Assembly: GCA_009842245.1 (NCBI GenBank)
Contig: VYFT01000050.1
Location: 1 to 44,139, forward strand
Direction: 5' to 3'
Origin: Gammaproteobacteria bacterium
GTDB lineage: Bacteria; Pseudomonadota; Gammaproteobacteria; Pseudomonadales; Azotimanducaceae
Length of the DNA stretch: 44,139 nt
The stretch's first letter is position 1. The number at the start of each line of letters is the position of its first letter. The notes beneath the pieces were generated by a model that worked only from the letters and a program-made list of their open reading frames with translations, made no database searches and was not told the origin of the DNA. Shown piece by piece: positions 18,528 through 27,689 of this stretch. A program made the translations under genes and the position numbers.

Positions 18528-19298
18528 TTAAGGGCGGTGATCACGAAGAAACACAAACGAATCCCGCGTTGACCGCTCGTGCGAATAGTAGTAGCCTTCG
18601 GCGTTAAAGTCTCGTAGTCGCGACGGATTGTCCAATCGACTCAGTACGACAAAACGAGCCAACAGACCTCGAGCGCGCTTTCCGTAGTAACTCATAAAGC
18701 GATAGTCATCGCGGTGTCTTTGTAAAAACTTACAGTGTACTACCCGATAGTTGATCTTTCTAACTAAATCATCGCTCATATATTCGTTAGACGCAGCATT
18801 TACAAGAACCGCTGATTTGTGATTAGCTAATTCTGAATTCAAAGCAGTAGCGATTTCATCGTTCCAATAGGCGTACAAATCGCTGCCCTGTTTATTGAGG
18901 AGAGTGCTGCCCATCTCTAATCGATATGGTTGAATTGCATCCAGCGGTCGCAGCACACCATAGAGACCGGATAGTATTCGGAGCCTGCGTTGTGCAGCCG
19001 TGAGATCTCGTTCTCCGAACGACTCTGCACCCAATCCCAAATAGACGTCACCGCGAAACGAAAGGATTGCAGGCCGCCGTTTGCCGTTCACTGTGGTCCA
19101 ATTCTGATAGCGTTCATAGTTCAAACCCGCTAAATCGTCGCTGATATCCATCATTTCCGCTAAATTTCTCGCACTGAGTTTTTGTAATTGCGTAATGAGC
19201 TCCGATGTACGTTCGTGAAACGTGGGTTCGGTTTGTTTGCGCGTGGTCAGTGCTTTCTCAAAATCTAAATTTTTTGAAGGTGATAACACCGTCAACAT
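18528..19298 (-). CDS. yaaA: Peroxide stress protein YaaA (DUF328/UPF0246)
   Basis: This 256-residue protein is close to E. coli YaaA (258). It begins MLTVLSPSKNLDF and contains the family segments AILSFRGDVYLGL, RLRILSGLYGVLRPLDAIQPYRLEMG, NAASNEYM and FMSYYGKRARGLLARF. YaaA lowers intracellular unincorporated iron and limits oxidative DNA damage during peroxide stress. An in-frame upstream start at 19373 would add 25 residues not seen in the family, so I placed the start at the ATG at 19298. It heads a minus-strand group (yaaA, DUF1244, lepB, prc) and is divergent from the PP2C gene. No OxyR site was recognised. Confidence 0.93.
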   Translation of the reverse strand: MLTVLSPSKNLDFEKALTTRKQTEPTFHERTSELITQLQKLSARNLAEMMDISDDLAGLNYERYQNWTTVNGKRRPAILSFRGDVYLGLGAESFGERDLTAAQRRLRILSGLYGVLRPLDAIQPYRLEMGSTLLNKQGSDLYAYWNDEIATALNSELANHKSAVLVNAASNEYMSDDLVRKINYRVVHCKFLQRHRDDYRFMSYYGKRARGLLARFVVLSRLDNPSRLRDFNAEGYYYSHERSTRDSFVFLRDHRP

Positions 19299-19487
19299 AA
19301 AATTGCACCCATAAGTTTGGTTTGATACCCCATACAGTGTACACATTGGACGCAAAGTCCGTGGATTCCACAAACTTTTTGTAGGCTGCTTTAACAGTAG
19401 CGTATCTCGAACTACTTCTCGGTAAACAGTACGAATTTAGCGCGCAATATCATTACAGACTAGCAACGTACATGGACAAGTAAATTC

Positions 19488-20204
19488 GTGGAATCTAGAG
19501 GTAAGACATGGGTAGGACGAGTCCGGAGCCGGAACGAGGATGTGTTTAGTATTCGACCAGAATTCGGGTTTCTCGCAGTTGCGGACGGAATGGGTGGGAC
19601 TAGCGCGGGCCATGTCGCCGCGCGCATCGCGATTGACGAGGTCTCAAGTACACTGTCGAGCATCAACACAGATCGAGCCTTACAACCAGACGACTTAATC
19701 GAAGCAGTCGTTCAGGCCAACGCAATGGTCTTTGAGCGAGGACAGACCTACTCCGACTTCGCCGGTATGGGTACCACGATCGTATACTGTATAGTAGATG
19801 ACCTAGTAGCGACTTTTTGTCATGTTGGTGATTCGCGCGGGTACCTGTTCCGAAAAAAAGAATTGAGGCAAGTCACAAAAGATCATTCGTTAGTGCAAGA
19901 AAAAGTAGATCGTGGCGAAATGAGCTCAGAAGAGGCTCGCGTCGCACCAATGCGAAACTTGGTCACACGGTCCGTGGGTCCGCAACAAACCGTCGTGCCC
20001 GAGATCACGAATGCTGAAATTCAACCGGGTGACTGTCTGATGCTCTGTAGCGATGGGATCTCAGACTTCGTCCCACACACCGAGATACAAGAGGTTATGG
20101 ATGCACACTCACATAACCTGAGATTTCTAGCATCAATGCTCGTCGAAACAGCCGACAAACATGGTAGCACTGACAACATTACTACCGTTGTGGCGAAGAT
20201 ATGA
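19488..20204 (+). CDS. PP2C-family serine/threonine protein phosphatase
   Basis: This cytoplasmic metal-dependent phosphatase of 238 residues is of the Stp1/PrpC type. Motifs in order are RSRNEDVFSI, VADGMGGTSAG (metal-binding Asp-Gly), GMGTTIVYC, FCHVGDSRGYLFR, TKDHSLVQ, RNLVTRSVG, LMLCSDGISD and the closing DNITTVVAKI with the final metal-binding Asp-Asn. Such phosphatases usually reverse Hanks-type kinases, but no kinase gene is in the window. The start is a GTG; its stop overlaps the BolA start by four bases, which couples the two genes. Confidence 0.93.
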   Translation: MESRGKTWVGRVRSRNEDVFSIRPEFGFLAVADGMGGTSAGHVAARIAIDEVSSTLSSINTDRALQPDDLIEAVVQANAMVFERGQTYSDFAGMGTTIVYCIVDDLVATFCHVGDSRGYLFRKKELRQVTKDHSLVQEKVDRGEMSSEEARVAPMRNLVTRSVGPQQTVVPEITNAEIQPGDCLMLCSDGISDFVPHTEIQEVMDAHSHNLRFLASMLVETADKHGSTDNITTVVAKI

Positions 20205-20521
20205 AAACGTCTGTACAAGAAGTGTTGGAAAAGAAGTTGGCGGTCTGCGATCCTTCGCATTTGGAAGTCGTCAATGAGAGTGGCAACCACAACGTTCCAA
20301 AGGGGTCCGAAACTCACTTCAAAGTTGTCATGATCAGTGACAAATTTGAAGGACTTCGACTCATCCAGCGTCATCGCCTGATAAACGAGATATTGCAAGA
20401 AGAGCTCAATGGTCCGATTCATGCACTCTCGTTACATCTCTACACCAGCGACGACTGGGAGAAACGGTTTGGATCCGTACCGCAGTCTCCACCTTGCCGC
20501 GGCGGCGAAAAGGCTACCTAG
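20201..20521 (+). CDS. bolA: BolA family protein
   Basis: This 106-residue BolA-like protein has the family core HLEVVNESGNHNVPKGSETHFKVVMISDKFEG, then RLIQRHRLINEILQEEL and IHALSLHLYTSDDWEK. BolA proteins pair with monothiol glutaredoxins to handle Fe-S clusters and are tied to stationary-phase morphology and gene regulation. The conserved loop histidine for cluster ligation is readable (ESGNHNV, ETHFKV). The proline- and cysteine-containing tail (SPPCRGGEK) is extra. It is translationally coupled to the PP2C gene and followed after 23 bases by the rhodanese gene. It is closer to BolA proper than to IbaG by length. Confidence 0.9.
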   Translation: MKTSVQEVLEKKLAVCDPSHLEVVNESGNHNVPKGSETHFKVVMISDKFEGLRLIQRHRLINEILQEELNGPIHALSLHLYTSDDWEKRFGSVPQSPPCRGGEKAT

Positions 20522-20544
20522 TCACTTTTCAACACTTGAGCCGT

Positions 20545-21432
20545 ATGTATATTGCGTCGTTCTATCACTTTAAGAAAATCGAGGAACTCGAGCCCGCACG
20601 CGAGTTTGTCGAACACCTTTGTTCCGAATCTGGTGCTTTAGGTACCGTCATCCTTGCAAGCGAGGGCATAAATGCCGCGCTCGCTCACCCCAACGCGAGA
20701 GTTTTGGAATCACTCGTTGATCGAATTCAAAACTTCCTTACATTCTCTGAGTTAAAAACAACAACATCTCACGCAGGCACAGACTCGCTCCCGTTTGACA
20801 AGTTACAGGTACGAGTTCGACGCGAAATTGTTACCTACGGATTGCCCTTCGACTTTACACTTCCAGCACTCCCTAAAGCGAATCCTATGGAATGGAAAGA
20901 CCTCATTCTGGACGATGACACCGTGGTGTTAGATGTCCGAAATCGCTACGAACACCGTATTGGTCGATTTCGAAACTCGATCCAACCAAACACAAACAAC
21001 TTTCGTGAATTCAAAGACTATCTCAATCAGCAAACTGAGATTGACAAGGACCAAAACGTTGCAATCTATTGCACCGGTGGCATACGTTGTGAAAAAGCCG
21101 CACAATCTATGTTTAAACACGGTTTCAAATCCGTAATTCAACTCGATCGCGGCATCTTGGGTTATCTCCAGGAAACAAAGGACAGCTCAGTGTGGGAGGG
21201 TGAGTGCTTTGTTTTTGACCAGCGGGTCGCTGTTGATGAAACTCTAGCTGAAGGGACTGCAGAGTTCTGCTTAGCTTGTGGTGATCCAATCGCTCCAGAA
21301 GAGAAATCTAGTCCCCTCTTTGAATACGGCATTAGTTGTTCTACATGTCGCGAAGCACTCACACCCGCTGATCGTGCTAGACGTGCAGAACGCGTACGTC
21401 AACTTAATCTCGGACAGCAGCGTGCCGCTTAA
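20545..21432 (+). CDS. trhO: tRNA uridine(34) hydroxylase TrhO (rhodanese-like)
   Basis: This 295-residue YceA/TrhO-family enzyme performs oxygen-dependent 5-hydroxylation of U34 in some tRNAs. The amino terminus MYIASFYHFKKIEE and LASEGINAAL form the ferredoxin-like domain. The rhodanese domain holds VLDVRNRYEHRIGRF and catalytic Cys176 in IYCTGGIRCEKA. The tail has two cysteine pairs (CLACGDPI and CSTCR) that could bind metal. The ATG at 20545 is the natural start; an upstream TTG at 20494 would overlap bolA and lacks family similarity. It is shorter than E. coli TrhO (350), mainly at the carboxy end. Grouping with ttcA makes this a small tRNA-modification cluster. Confidence 0.92.
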   Translation: MYIASFYHFKKIEELEPAREFVEHLCSESGALGTVILASEGINAALAHPNARVLESLVDRIQNFLTFSELKTTTSHAGTDSLPFDKLQVRVRREIVTYGLPFDFTLPALPKANPMEWKDLILDDDTVVLDVRNRYEHRIGRFRNSIQPNTNNFREFKDYLNQQTEIDKDQNVAIYCTGGIRCEKAAQSMFKHGFKSVIQLDRGILGYLQETKDSSVWEGECFVFDQRVAVDETLAEGTAEFCLACGDPIAPEEKSSPLFEYGISCSTCREALTPADRARRAERVRQLNLGQQRAA

Positions 21433-21486
21433 CAACTTGACCTAACCGACTTCTCGATGTATGGCTTTCAAAACTAAGGGACCGCT

Positions 21487-22374
21487 GTGACCGAGAGAAT
21501 GTCTCAACACGCGATGCTTGTAAACGGGCGAAAAGCACAACACAGTACAGAGCATACCACTTTAGAACTCAACAAGACGAAGAAGAAGCTACGACGTCTC
21601 GTAGGCCAAGCAATTGCTGACTACAACATGATTGAAGCGGGAGATCGAGTCATGGTTTGTCTATCGGGCGGTAAAGACTCATACACTCTACTCGAGACTC
21701 TAATGTCGTTGCAACACAATGCGCCGGTCGAGTTCAGTTTGGTGGCTGTCAATGTTGACCAAAAGCAACCAAACTTCCCCACCGACGTCATTCCTACATT
21801 TTGTGAGACCCGCGACGTTGAATGTGTGGTAGTCCAAGAAGACACTTACTCTATAGTTACCAAGGTGACTCCACAGGGGAAAATTTTCTGTCCCATTTGT
21901 TCGCGTCTGCGCCGCGGCATCTTGTACTCAACTGCAAAAAAGATCAAAGCAACAAAAATCGCACTTGGTCACCACCTAGACGACGTTGTTGAAACTCTCT
22001 TTCTGAACATGTTTTTTGGTGGTACCATGAAATCCATGCCGCCGTATCTAATATCCGATGACGGAGTTCACCATGTGATTCGTCCGTTGTACTACGTGCG
22101 GGAAAAGCTCGTCGCCCGGTATTCGAGAATGTGTGAGCACCCCATAATTCCATGCGATCTCTGCGGTTCGCAGGAGCAACTTCAACGGCAACAGATCAAG
22201 TTTCTGCTCCAAGAGTGGGACCGGTCGCATCCGGGTCGAGTAGAAAACATTGCGCGCGCCGTCAGAAATGTGAAACTCTCTCATCTTGGAGATCGACAAT
22301 TGTTCGAATACGGGAAAAGCAACTCCAATCAAACGCGAAGACTTTTCGACGTACACGAGGACGTATTTACTTAG
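21487..22374 (+). CDS. ttcA: tRNA 2-thiocytidine(32) synthetase TtcA
   Basis: This PP-loop enzyme thiolates cytidine 32 in tRNA using ATP and an iron-sulfur cluster. The PP-loop SGGKDS is at residues 60-65. The cluster cysteines are Cys135 and Cys138 in [11 protein letters not shown] and Cys223 in PCDLCGSQ, matching the three ligands of E. coli Ttc[21 protein letters not shown] is the other family signature. Length is 295 residues from a GTG start; an ATG four codons later (21499) is equally plausible. It is immediately followed by the YheU-like gene (one base after the stop). Confidence 0.96.
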   Translation: MTERMSQHAMLVNGRKAQHSTEHTTLELNKTKKKLRRLVGQAIADYNMIEAGDRVMVCLSGGKDSYTLLETLMSLQHNAPVEFSLVAVNVDQKQPNFPTDVIPTFCETRDVECVVVQEDTYSIVTKVTPQGKIFCPICSRLRRGILYSTAKKIKATKIALGHHLDDVVETLFLNMFFGGTMKSMPPYLISDDGVHHVIRPLYYVREKLVARYSRMCEHPIIPCDLCGSQEQLQRQQIKFLLQEWDRSHPGRVENIARAVRNVKLSHLGDRQLFEYGKSNSNQTRRLFDVHEDVFT

Positions 22375-22375
22375 T

Positions 22376-22615
22376 ATGACGGATTTCGTGATCGTACCGT
22401 TCTCTAGGTTGTCGATTCAAGCTCGCACTGAGTTGATTGATGAGTTCATTACTCGTGATAGTTGTGTTTGGGATGGTACGCTGGATGAAAAACGAGAACA
22501 AATCCTGCGGGCACTAAGGACGAAACGAGCGGTGATCACATATGACACGAAAAGTAAAACCACCGACATTCGACCCACCGAACAATTACAGGGGGTATCC
22601 CAAAATCACGATTGA
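22376..22615 (+). CDS. YheU/UPF0270 family protein
   Basis: This 79-residue protein belongs to the UPF0270 (YheU) family: IVPFSRLSIQARTELIDEFITRDSCVWDG and EKREQILRALRTKRAVITYD are typical of it. It is cytoplasmic and of unknown function. The ATG begins one base after the ttcA stop; a longer frame beginning at 22286 inside ttcA is not credible. The carboxy-terminal 15 residues are variable in the family. Confidence 0.88.
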   Translation: MTDFVIVPFSRLSIQARTELIDEFITRDSCVWDGTLDEKREQILRALRTKRAVITYDTKSKTTDIRPTEQLQGVSQNHD

Positions 22616-22633
22616 ACCAAATCGTCTACAGTC

Positions 22634-23227
22634 GTGAGTAGTACCCATTTGACAGTGACCGATCTGCATTGTCAGCCCGGTTCTCAAGAACTCTTCAATG
22701 GACTGTGCCTATCCATAGTAGCTGGTGAAGTGTGTGAATTACGCGGACCGAATGGTTGTGGTAAGTCAACTCTCCTTCGAATTATGGCAGGATTACAGCA
22801 ACCAGACAATGGCAAAATTACTCGATTTATTGAGCCACTCGGATATTTAGGGCACAAGTTTGGTGTCTCCAGTATTCTGACCGTACGTGAAAATCTGCAA
22901 TGGACTAGTACCCTGTGTGGTAACCGCTTGGATTCACACCGAGCACGAGAATTTCTTGAAAAATTTCAGCTACTAAGTGCCGCAAACAAATCAATTCAAG
23001 AACTGTCCGCGGGTCAGAAACGCAGATGTAGTGTGATCTGCTTACTGATTGGAAACTACAAGCTTTGGTTACTGGACGAACCCTTTTCCTCGTTAGACAG
23101 CAGTGGTGAAGAACTGGTGCGAGAGTTGATTCAAGATCATTGTCGAAACGGCGGCAGCACCGTAATTGCTTCCCATTCGGAGTCTCGCTTTGCTAACGCC
23201 AACCAGGTGGAACTCGGAATCAGTTGA
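22634..23227 (+). CDS. ccmA: Cytochrome c maturation ABC ATPase CcmA
   Basis: This is the ATPase of the CcmABCD complex, which uses ATP to release haem-loaded CcmE. It has 197 residues with Walker A GPNGCGKST at 38-46, Q-loop replaced by the CcmA-type YLGHKFGV region, signature LSAGQKRRCS and Walker B LWLLDEPFSSLD, followed by the H-loop ASHSE. It is first in a nine-gene ccm operon. The start is a GTG 18 bases after the YheU-like stop. The stop overlaps the ccmB start in TGATG. Confidence 0.95.
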   Translation: MSSTHLTVTDLHCQPGSQELFNGLCLSIVAGEVCELRGPNGCGKSTLLRIMAGLQQPDNGKITRFIEPLGYLGHKFGVSSILTVRENLQWTSTLCGNRLDSHRAREFLEKFQLLSAANKSIQELSAGQKRRCSVICLLIGNYKLWLLDEPFSSLDSSGEELVRELIQDHCRNGGSTVIASHSESRFANANQVELGIS

Positions 23228-23892
23228 TGCGTCTCTGGCTACTTTACCGTCGCGAACTGCTGATCGAAATTCGATCTGGCGTGGAATCGTTTATCCCAAT
23301 TGTCTTTTTCATCCTAGTTGTAGGAATATTCTCATTTGTGTTGAACGAAGTGGTTTCCAACGAGAGTAAAGTCCTTGTTTCAGTAGTCTGGATTACCACA
23401 CTTTTCACCAGCATCTTATCGTTGGACAATCTATTTAAGCGAGATCATACCGACGGTACTCTTGCGGTGGCTGTTCTTCACTCCGATGCTGTGATCGCAT
23501 TAGTGGTAGCGAAGCTATTCGGTCACTGGACGCTAACAGGAATTCCCATAACGATACTCGGTCCGTTAATTGGATTGATGTCTGGAATGCAATTCGAACA
23601 TGCCGCGATGCTCGGTTTGACACTTCTCATAGGTACTCCGACCATCACGATGCTTGGGGCACTAGTAACCGCTTTACTTGTCGGTCTTGGCCGCGGAGGC
23701 GAGCTACTCACCATCTTGATCCTACCGATGTATATCCCCATATTGCTATTTGGAATGGGAGTGTGTCACCTGTACATTGACAGTGCTCCCTACACGTCAG
23801 AATTGCTTTGGTGTCTTGCTTTGCTTACCGGCACAATCACTGCGATTCCTCTAGCGTTAGGACCAGTATTAAAACTTAGCCAAGACTCTTGA
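23227..23892 (+). CDS. ccmB: Haem exporter permease CcmB
   Basis: This 221-residue integral membrane subunit of CcmABCD has six predicted hydrophobic segments. It begins MRLWLLYRRELLIEIRSG, and the family motif RDHTDGTLAVAVL is present. The ATG at 23227 overlaps the ccmA stop (TGATG); a TTG one codon earlier is also in frame. One base separates its stop from ccmC. It probably anchors CcmA at the inner membrane; direct haem export by CcmB is no longer favoured. Confidence 0.94.
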   Translation: MRLWLLYRRELLIEIRSGVESFIPIVFFILVVGIFSFVLNEVVSNESKVLVSVVWITTLFTSILSLDNLFKRDHTDGTLAVAVLHSDAVIALVVAKLFGHWTLTGIPITILGPLIGLMSGMQFEHAAMLGLTLLIGTPTITMLGALVTALLVGLGRGGELLTILILPMYIPILLFGMGVCHLYIDSAPYTSELLWCLALLTGTITAIPLALGPVLKLSQDS

Positions 23893-23893
23893 A

Positions 23894-24646
23894 ATGAAAT
23901 TCTTGCCCACATGGATGCATCGTTTAGCATCACCACAACACTTTTTTTTGGATACAAAAATGTGGGTTGTGTGGTTGTACGTGGTGGGAATCATCGGGCT
24001 CTTGGTGGGTTCGATTTGGGGGCTAGCGTTCGTTCCACCAGAGCGGTTTCAAGGAGACAGCTTTCGCATTATTTTTGTGCATGTACCCGTTGCTATCTTT
24101 GCTCAGATTGTTTACATTTCGCTTGCGATCGCTGGGGGAGTCCACTTGGTGTGGAAACTCAGAATGGCTGACGTATACATGGCTGCAGCCACGCCAGTGG
24201 GTTTTTGGTTGACTGCTCTAGCACTTGGATCAGGTATGATGTGGGGTATACCGACTTGGGGTACCCCTTGGGAGTGGGACGCTAGAATAGTGTCAACATT
24301 CTTCCTGTTGATCTTATTCCTTGGGCTCATCGTTCTAAGACAAGTGATCCCAAATCCCGCTCGTGCGACGACCGCACTGAGTATTCTTGCAATAGTAGGG
24401 GCAATAAATATTCCAATCATCAAATATTCGGTGGTTTGGTTTAACACTTTGCACCAACCAGCGAGCATTGAATTGTTCGGCGATATCAGCATACATACGA
24501 TCTATCGAATTCCCCTCTTCACGAACATTGCGAGTGTCTTTATTCTGACAGCGGGCATTATTCTCGCGAACATGAGATATCTAACGATCGAACGTAATGC
24601 TTCAAAGACTTGGGTTCAGCCTTGGATTCAGGGAAGAGATCAATGA
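23894..24646 (+). CDS. ccmC: Haem handling protein CcmC
   Basis: This 250-residue six-helix inner-membrane protein loads haem onto CcmE. The tryptophan-rich periplasmic WWD-type motif is visible as WGIPTWGTPWEWDARI, with haem-axial histidines in HVPVAIFAQ and FNTLHQPASI. It starts with an ATG one base after ccmB, and its stop TGA overlaps the ccmD start. Confidence 0.95.
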   Translation: MKFLPTWMHRLASPQHFFLDTKMWVVWLYVVGIIGLLVGSIWGLAFVPPERFQGDSFRIIFVHVPVAIFAQIVYISLAIAGGVHLVWKLRMADVYMAAATPVGFWLTALALGSGMMWGIPTWGTPWEWDARIVSTFFLLILFLGLIVLRQVIPNPARATTALSILAIVGAINIPIIKYSVVWFNTLHQPASIELFGDISIHTIYRIPLFTNIASVFILTAGIILANMRYLTIERNASKTWVQPWIQGRDQ

Positions 24647-24792
24647 TGGAACTACTTACAATGGATGGACACGGTATTTATGTGTGGAGCACGTATATCC
24701 TCACAGTTGTCGTATTGATTGGACTGGGAATATTCCCATTCATCCGACTCAGACGATTCAAACAAAGGAATCAGGAAGACATAGAGTTGTAG
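24643..24792 (+). CDS. ccmD: Haem exporter accessory protein CcmD
   Basis: This 49-residue protein has the standard CcmD design: a short amino-terminal part (MDGHGIYVWSTY), one membrane helix (ILTVVVLIGLGIFPFI) and a basic tail (RLRRFKQR). CcmD is needed to release haem-CcmE from CcmABC. The start overlaps the ccmC stop in ATGATG, with GGGAAGAG six to thirteen bases upstream as ribosome-binding site; the second ATG is an equal alternative. The last base overlaps ccmE's GTG. Confidence 0.92.
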   Translation: MMELLTMDGHGIYVWSTYILTVVVLIGLGIFPFIRLRRFKQRNQEDIEL

Positions 24793-25223
24793 TGAAACCT
24801 CACCGACGTCGCCGGCTGTCAATTATTCTGTTCTTATTTGTCGGTGCTCTAACGACCGTGCTGATAGCAATCTTTGCACTGCAGAATTACATCAATCATT
24901 TCTACCCGCCCCATCAAATCGTCAGCGGTGAAGTACCCATCGACCGCACTATCAGAGCTGGGGGGATAGTGAGAGAAAGCAGTATCGCACACGATTCCAC
25001 GGGATTAGGCGTCACATTTGACATTACCGACGATGTCAGTGCCACGTTTAGTGTTCAATATGAAGGCATCCTACCATCATTGTTTCGCGAAGGTGAACTC
25101 GCAGTTGTAATCGGCAAGCTAGACGATAGTGGCGTATTTAACGCAACTCGGGTACTTGCGAAACACGACGAAAACTACGTTCCACCGGAGCTCGAAGGGT
25201 TAATCGAATACGATGATCCCTGA
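24792..25223 (+). CDS. ccmE: Haem chaperone CcmE
   Basis: This 143-residue membrane-anchored periplasmic chaperone covalently binds haem. A basic leader (KPHRRRRLS), one anchor helix (about 10-30) and the OB-fold domain are present, followed by the haem-binding motif AKHDENYVPPE with His125. It begins with GTG inside TAGTG at the ccmD stop; a longer open frame reaching back into ccmC is only read-through of the frame. It overlaps ccmF by 11 bases. Confidence 0.95.
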   Translation: MKPHRRRRLSIILFLFVGALTTVLIAIFALQNYINHFYPPHQIVSGEVPIDRTIRAGGIVRESSIAHDSTGLGVTFDITDDVSATFSVQYEGILPSLFREGELAVVIGKLDDSGVFNATRVLAKHDENYVPPELEGLIEYDDP

Positions 25224-27129
25224 GCTAGGGCACTTTAGCGCAATCATGGGTCTGATGAGTGCGATTGGAATCGCACTCTTTGGATTCTTTGGGGCAATGC
25301 GGAATCGATCAAGTTGGGTCGACATGTCCATCCGCCTCTCAAAGGTGCAAGTCGCCGTCTTGGCCATGTCGTTCCTTTTGCTTATTCTCGCTTTTCTAGA
25401 CGACGACTTTTCGGTGCTTTATGTCGCGAATAACTCGAATACTGCGCTACCGTGGTACTACAAAGTTTGTGGCGTCTGGGGTGCGCATGAAGGTTCGTTT
25501 TTGCTGTGGACGTTAATAACCGCAATATGGACCGTCCTAGTTGCGACTCGCGCCCGGCACATTCCACTGAAATTACACGGGTATGTGCTCGGCACGCTTG
25601 GAGTACTCAGTGTTATGTTCCTCGCGTTCCTTATCTTTTCGAGCAATCCTTTCGACCGCCTAGTTCCGAATGTCCCAATTCAAGGTGCCGATCTAAATCC
25701 GGTTCTTCAAGATATTGGACAAGTAATCCACCCACCGATGTTGTACATTGGTTACGTCGGATTTGGCGTAACGTTTGCTTTTGGAATTGCCGCTCTGGCG
25801 ACCGGGAAAGTAGACTCTGCTTGGGCTCGTTGGGTACGACCGTGGGTAAACACCGCATGGTTATTCCTGACAATCGGTATCGTTCTAGGCAGTTGGTGGG
25901 CGTACTATGAACTTGGTTGGGGGGGATGGTGGTTCTGGGATCCGGTTGAGAACGCCTCCTTTATGCCTTGGCTAGCTGGAACTGCATTGATTCATTCGTT
26001 GGCAGCCACAGAAAAGCGGGGGGCGTTTAAGAACTGGACAATTCTGCTCACGCTCTTAACGTTCACCCTAGTGCTTATGGGGGCTTTTCTCGTCCGCAGC
26101 GGGGTGCTTTCCAGCGTCCATGCGTTTGCCGTAGATCCCCAAAGAGGACTGATTTTGCTCACGATCTTTGTACTCGTTGCTGGTGGATCGCTAGTACTTT
26201 ATGCTTTTCGCGCACATACACTAAACACACAAGTACAGTATTGGGGACTTTCGCGCGAACTATTGCTACTAATCAATAACGCATTGTTAGTTGTCGCGGT
26301 CTTCACGATCCTGTTAGGGACGCTGTATCCCCTTGGACACGAATGGTTCGTCGGCGGGGAGGAGAAACTGTCTGTTGGTGAACATTACTTTAACGCCATG
26401 TTTGTTCCAACCATGCTCTTGCTGTCGCTCGCGCTAGCTATTGCTCCAATCTCGCGCTGGAAACACACTCCTATGCGGTTGGTTTCAAACGCACTCATAT
26501 TCTTGGGTGGTGCCGCAGTGCTCGCGTTGCTGTTACCGTGGATACTAGCGGATGGAGTTCACCTAGGAGTGTCCTGCGCGGTAGCACTGGCGATCTGGAT
26601 CATAGCGACCCACGTGATTGCTTGGTACCGCCAACGAAATGCACTCACTTTGGGATTTATTGGAATGTCAGTAGCACATGTAGGGTTTGCAATCGCGGTT
26701 ATTGGCGTAGCGGTGACTAGCGTCTACACTGTGTCTCGTGACTTTCGTTTGGAAATTGGCGACTCAATCGACGTTAGTGGTACAACGTACACACTGGTAG
26801 ACGTCCAATCAACTGAATCTCCAAACTTCATTGGTGAACGAGCTCGTTTCGATTTCGACGATCGGCGGTCGCTGTTCCCTGAACGGAGGTTTTACCCAAT
26901 TCGAGAACAAATCACACACGAAGCAGCGATCGCGCCAGGATTCTTCAAGGATCGATACATAACTTTCGCGGGTCCGCTAGCTAACAACACTTGGGGCGTA
27001 GAAATTGAAGACAAACCACTCCAACGATGGATATGGTTCGGAGCTTTACTTGCTGGCTTAGCCGCGCTTGTAGCAATGCTTGACAAACGGTATCGACGCT
27101 TGTCGCAAAGAGACGTAGAAACAAAGTAA
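25213..27129 (+). CDS. ccmF: Cytochrome c haem lyase subunit CcmF
   Basis: This 638-residue polytopic membrane protein, central to the haem lyase, attaches haem to apocytochrome c in the periplasm. The WWD motif ELGWGGWWFWDPVENASFMPW is clear, and conserved histidines lie in GAHEGS, VIHPPML and SSVHAF. The carboxy-terminal part has a periplasmic domain before the last helix (WIWFGALLAGLAALVAML). Length is normal for gammaproteobacterial CcmF. Confidence 0.96.
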   Translation: MIPELGHFSAIMGLMSAIGIALFGFFGAMRNRSSWVDMSIRLSKVQVAVLAMSFLLLILAFLDDDFSVLYVANNSNTALPWYYKVCGVWGAHEGSFLLWTLITAIWTVLVATRARHIPLKLHGYVLGTLGVLSVMFLAFLIFSSNPFDRLVPNVPIQGADLNPVLQDIGQVIHPPMLYIGYVGFGVTFAFGIAALATGKVDSAWARWVRPWVNTAWLFLTIGIVLGSWWAYYELGWGGWWFWDPVENASFMPWLAGTALIHSLAATEKRGAFKNWTILLTLLTFTLVLMGAFLVRSGVLSSVHAFAVDPQRGLILLTIFVLVAGGSLVLYAFRAHTLNTQVQYWGLSRELLLLINNALLVVAVFTILLGTLYPLGHEWFVGGEEKLSVGEHYFNAMFVPTMLLLSLALAIAPISRWKHTPMRLVSNALIFLGGAAVLALLLPWILADGVHLGVSCAVALAIWIIATHVIAWYRQRNALTLGFIGMSVAHVGFAIAVIGVAVTSVYTVSRDFRLEIGDSIDVSGTTYTLVDVQSTESPNFIGERARFDFDDRRSLFPERRFYPIREQITHEAAIAPGFFKDRYITFAGPLANNTWGVEIEDKPLQRWIWFGALLAGLAALVAMLDKRYRRLSQRDVETK

Positions 27130-27137
27130 CCGTAGAA

Positions 27138-27689
27138 GTGCAGGCACGTATTAAGACACGTTTGTTACTAGCTACACCATTGATTGGTTTTGGAATCTTG
27201 GTCTTTTTCCTCGGGATCGGGTTTGGACTCGCGAAACACCAAATCCATCCCTCCGCCGTTCTGAACGAACCGTTCCCTGAATTTGAAAGTAAGACACTCT
27301 TCGACGAGGCACAAATTACTCGAGAAGATCTTGTCGGAACCTTTCAACTTGTTAACGTCTGGGCTTCGTGGTGCGACGGCTGCATTGTAGAACACGGCTT
27401 ATTTTTGGAATTAGCTAAATCTGAGGTAATCTCGATCATCGGGATAAATTACCGAGATAGCGCCGATGATGCGAAGACTTGGTTGTACGAACGAGGAAAT
27501 CCTTATGAAAAGATAGTAGTAGATCCGCACGGCGAGCTCTGCGTCGATCTCGGGGTCTATGGTGCACCAGAGACGTTCTTAGTCGACCCAGAAGGGATCA
27601 TTCGCGCCAAACAAGTTGGCGTGCTGACTCTCACAGCGTGGATGGAAAAATTTGAACCGTTGTTAGAAGCACAAGTAGAGCAGTACTGA
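27138..27689 (+). CDS. ccmG: Periplasmic thiol-disulfide oxidoreductase CcmG (DsbE)
   Basis: This membrane-anchored thioredoxin-fold protein of 183 residues keeps apocytochrome c or CcmH reduced. One amino-terminal helix (about 8-29) is followed by the active site WASWCDGC with Cys79 and Cys82, and the cis-proline loop YGAPETFLVD. The CxxC dipeptide is Asp-Gly in place of the usual Pro-Thr or similar, which may shift its redox potential. The start is GTG, eight bases after ccmF. The stop TGA abuts the ccmH GTG. Confidence 0.93.
   Translation: MQARIKTRLLLATPLIGFGILVFFLGIGFGLAKHQIHPSAVLNEPFPEFESKTLFDEAQITREDLVGTFQLVNVWASWCDGCIVEHGLFLELAKSEVISIIGINYRDSADDAKTWLYERGNPYEKIVVDPHGELCVDLGVYGAPETFLVDPEGIIRAKQVGVLTLTAWMEKFEPLLEAQVEQY

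Noticed and set aside
19299-19373. Upstream start extending YaaA by 25 residues.
   Set aside because: Family members begin at the MLxxLSPSKxL motif, which is the ATG at 19298.
24597-24791. Long CcmE frame reaching into ccmC and ccmD.
   Set aside because: CcmE begins at the GTG at 24792; the upstream part is out-of-frame read-through of ccmC and ccmD.
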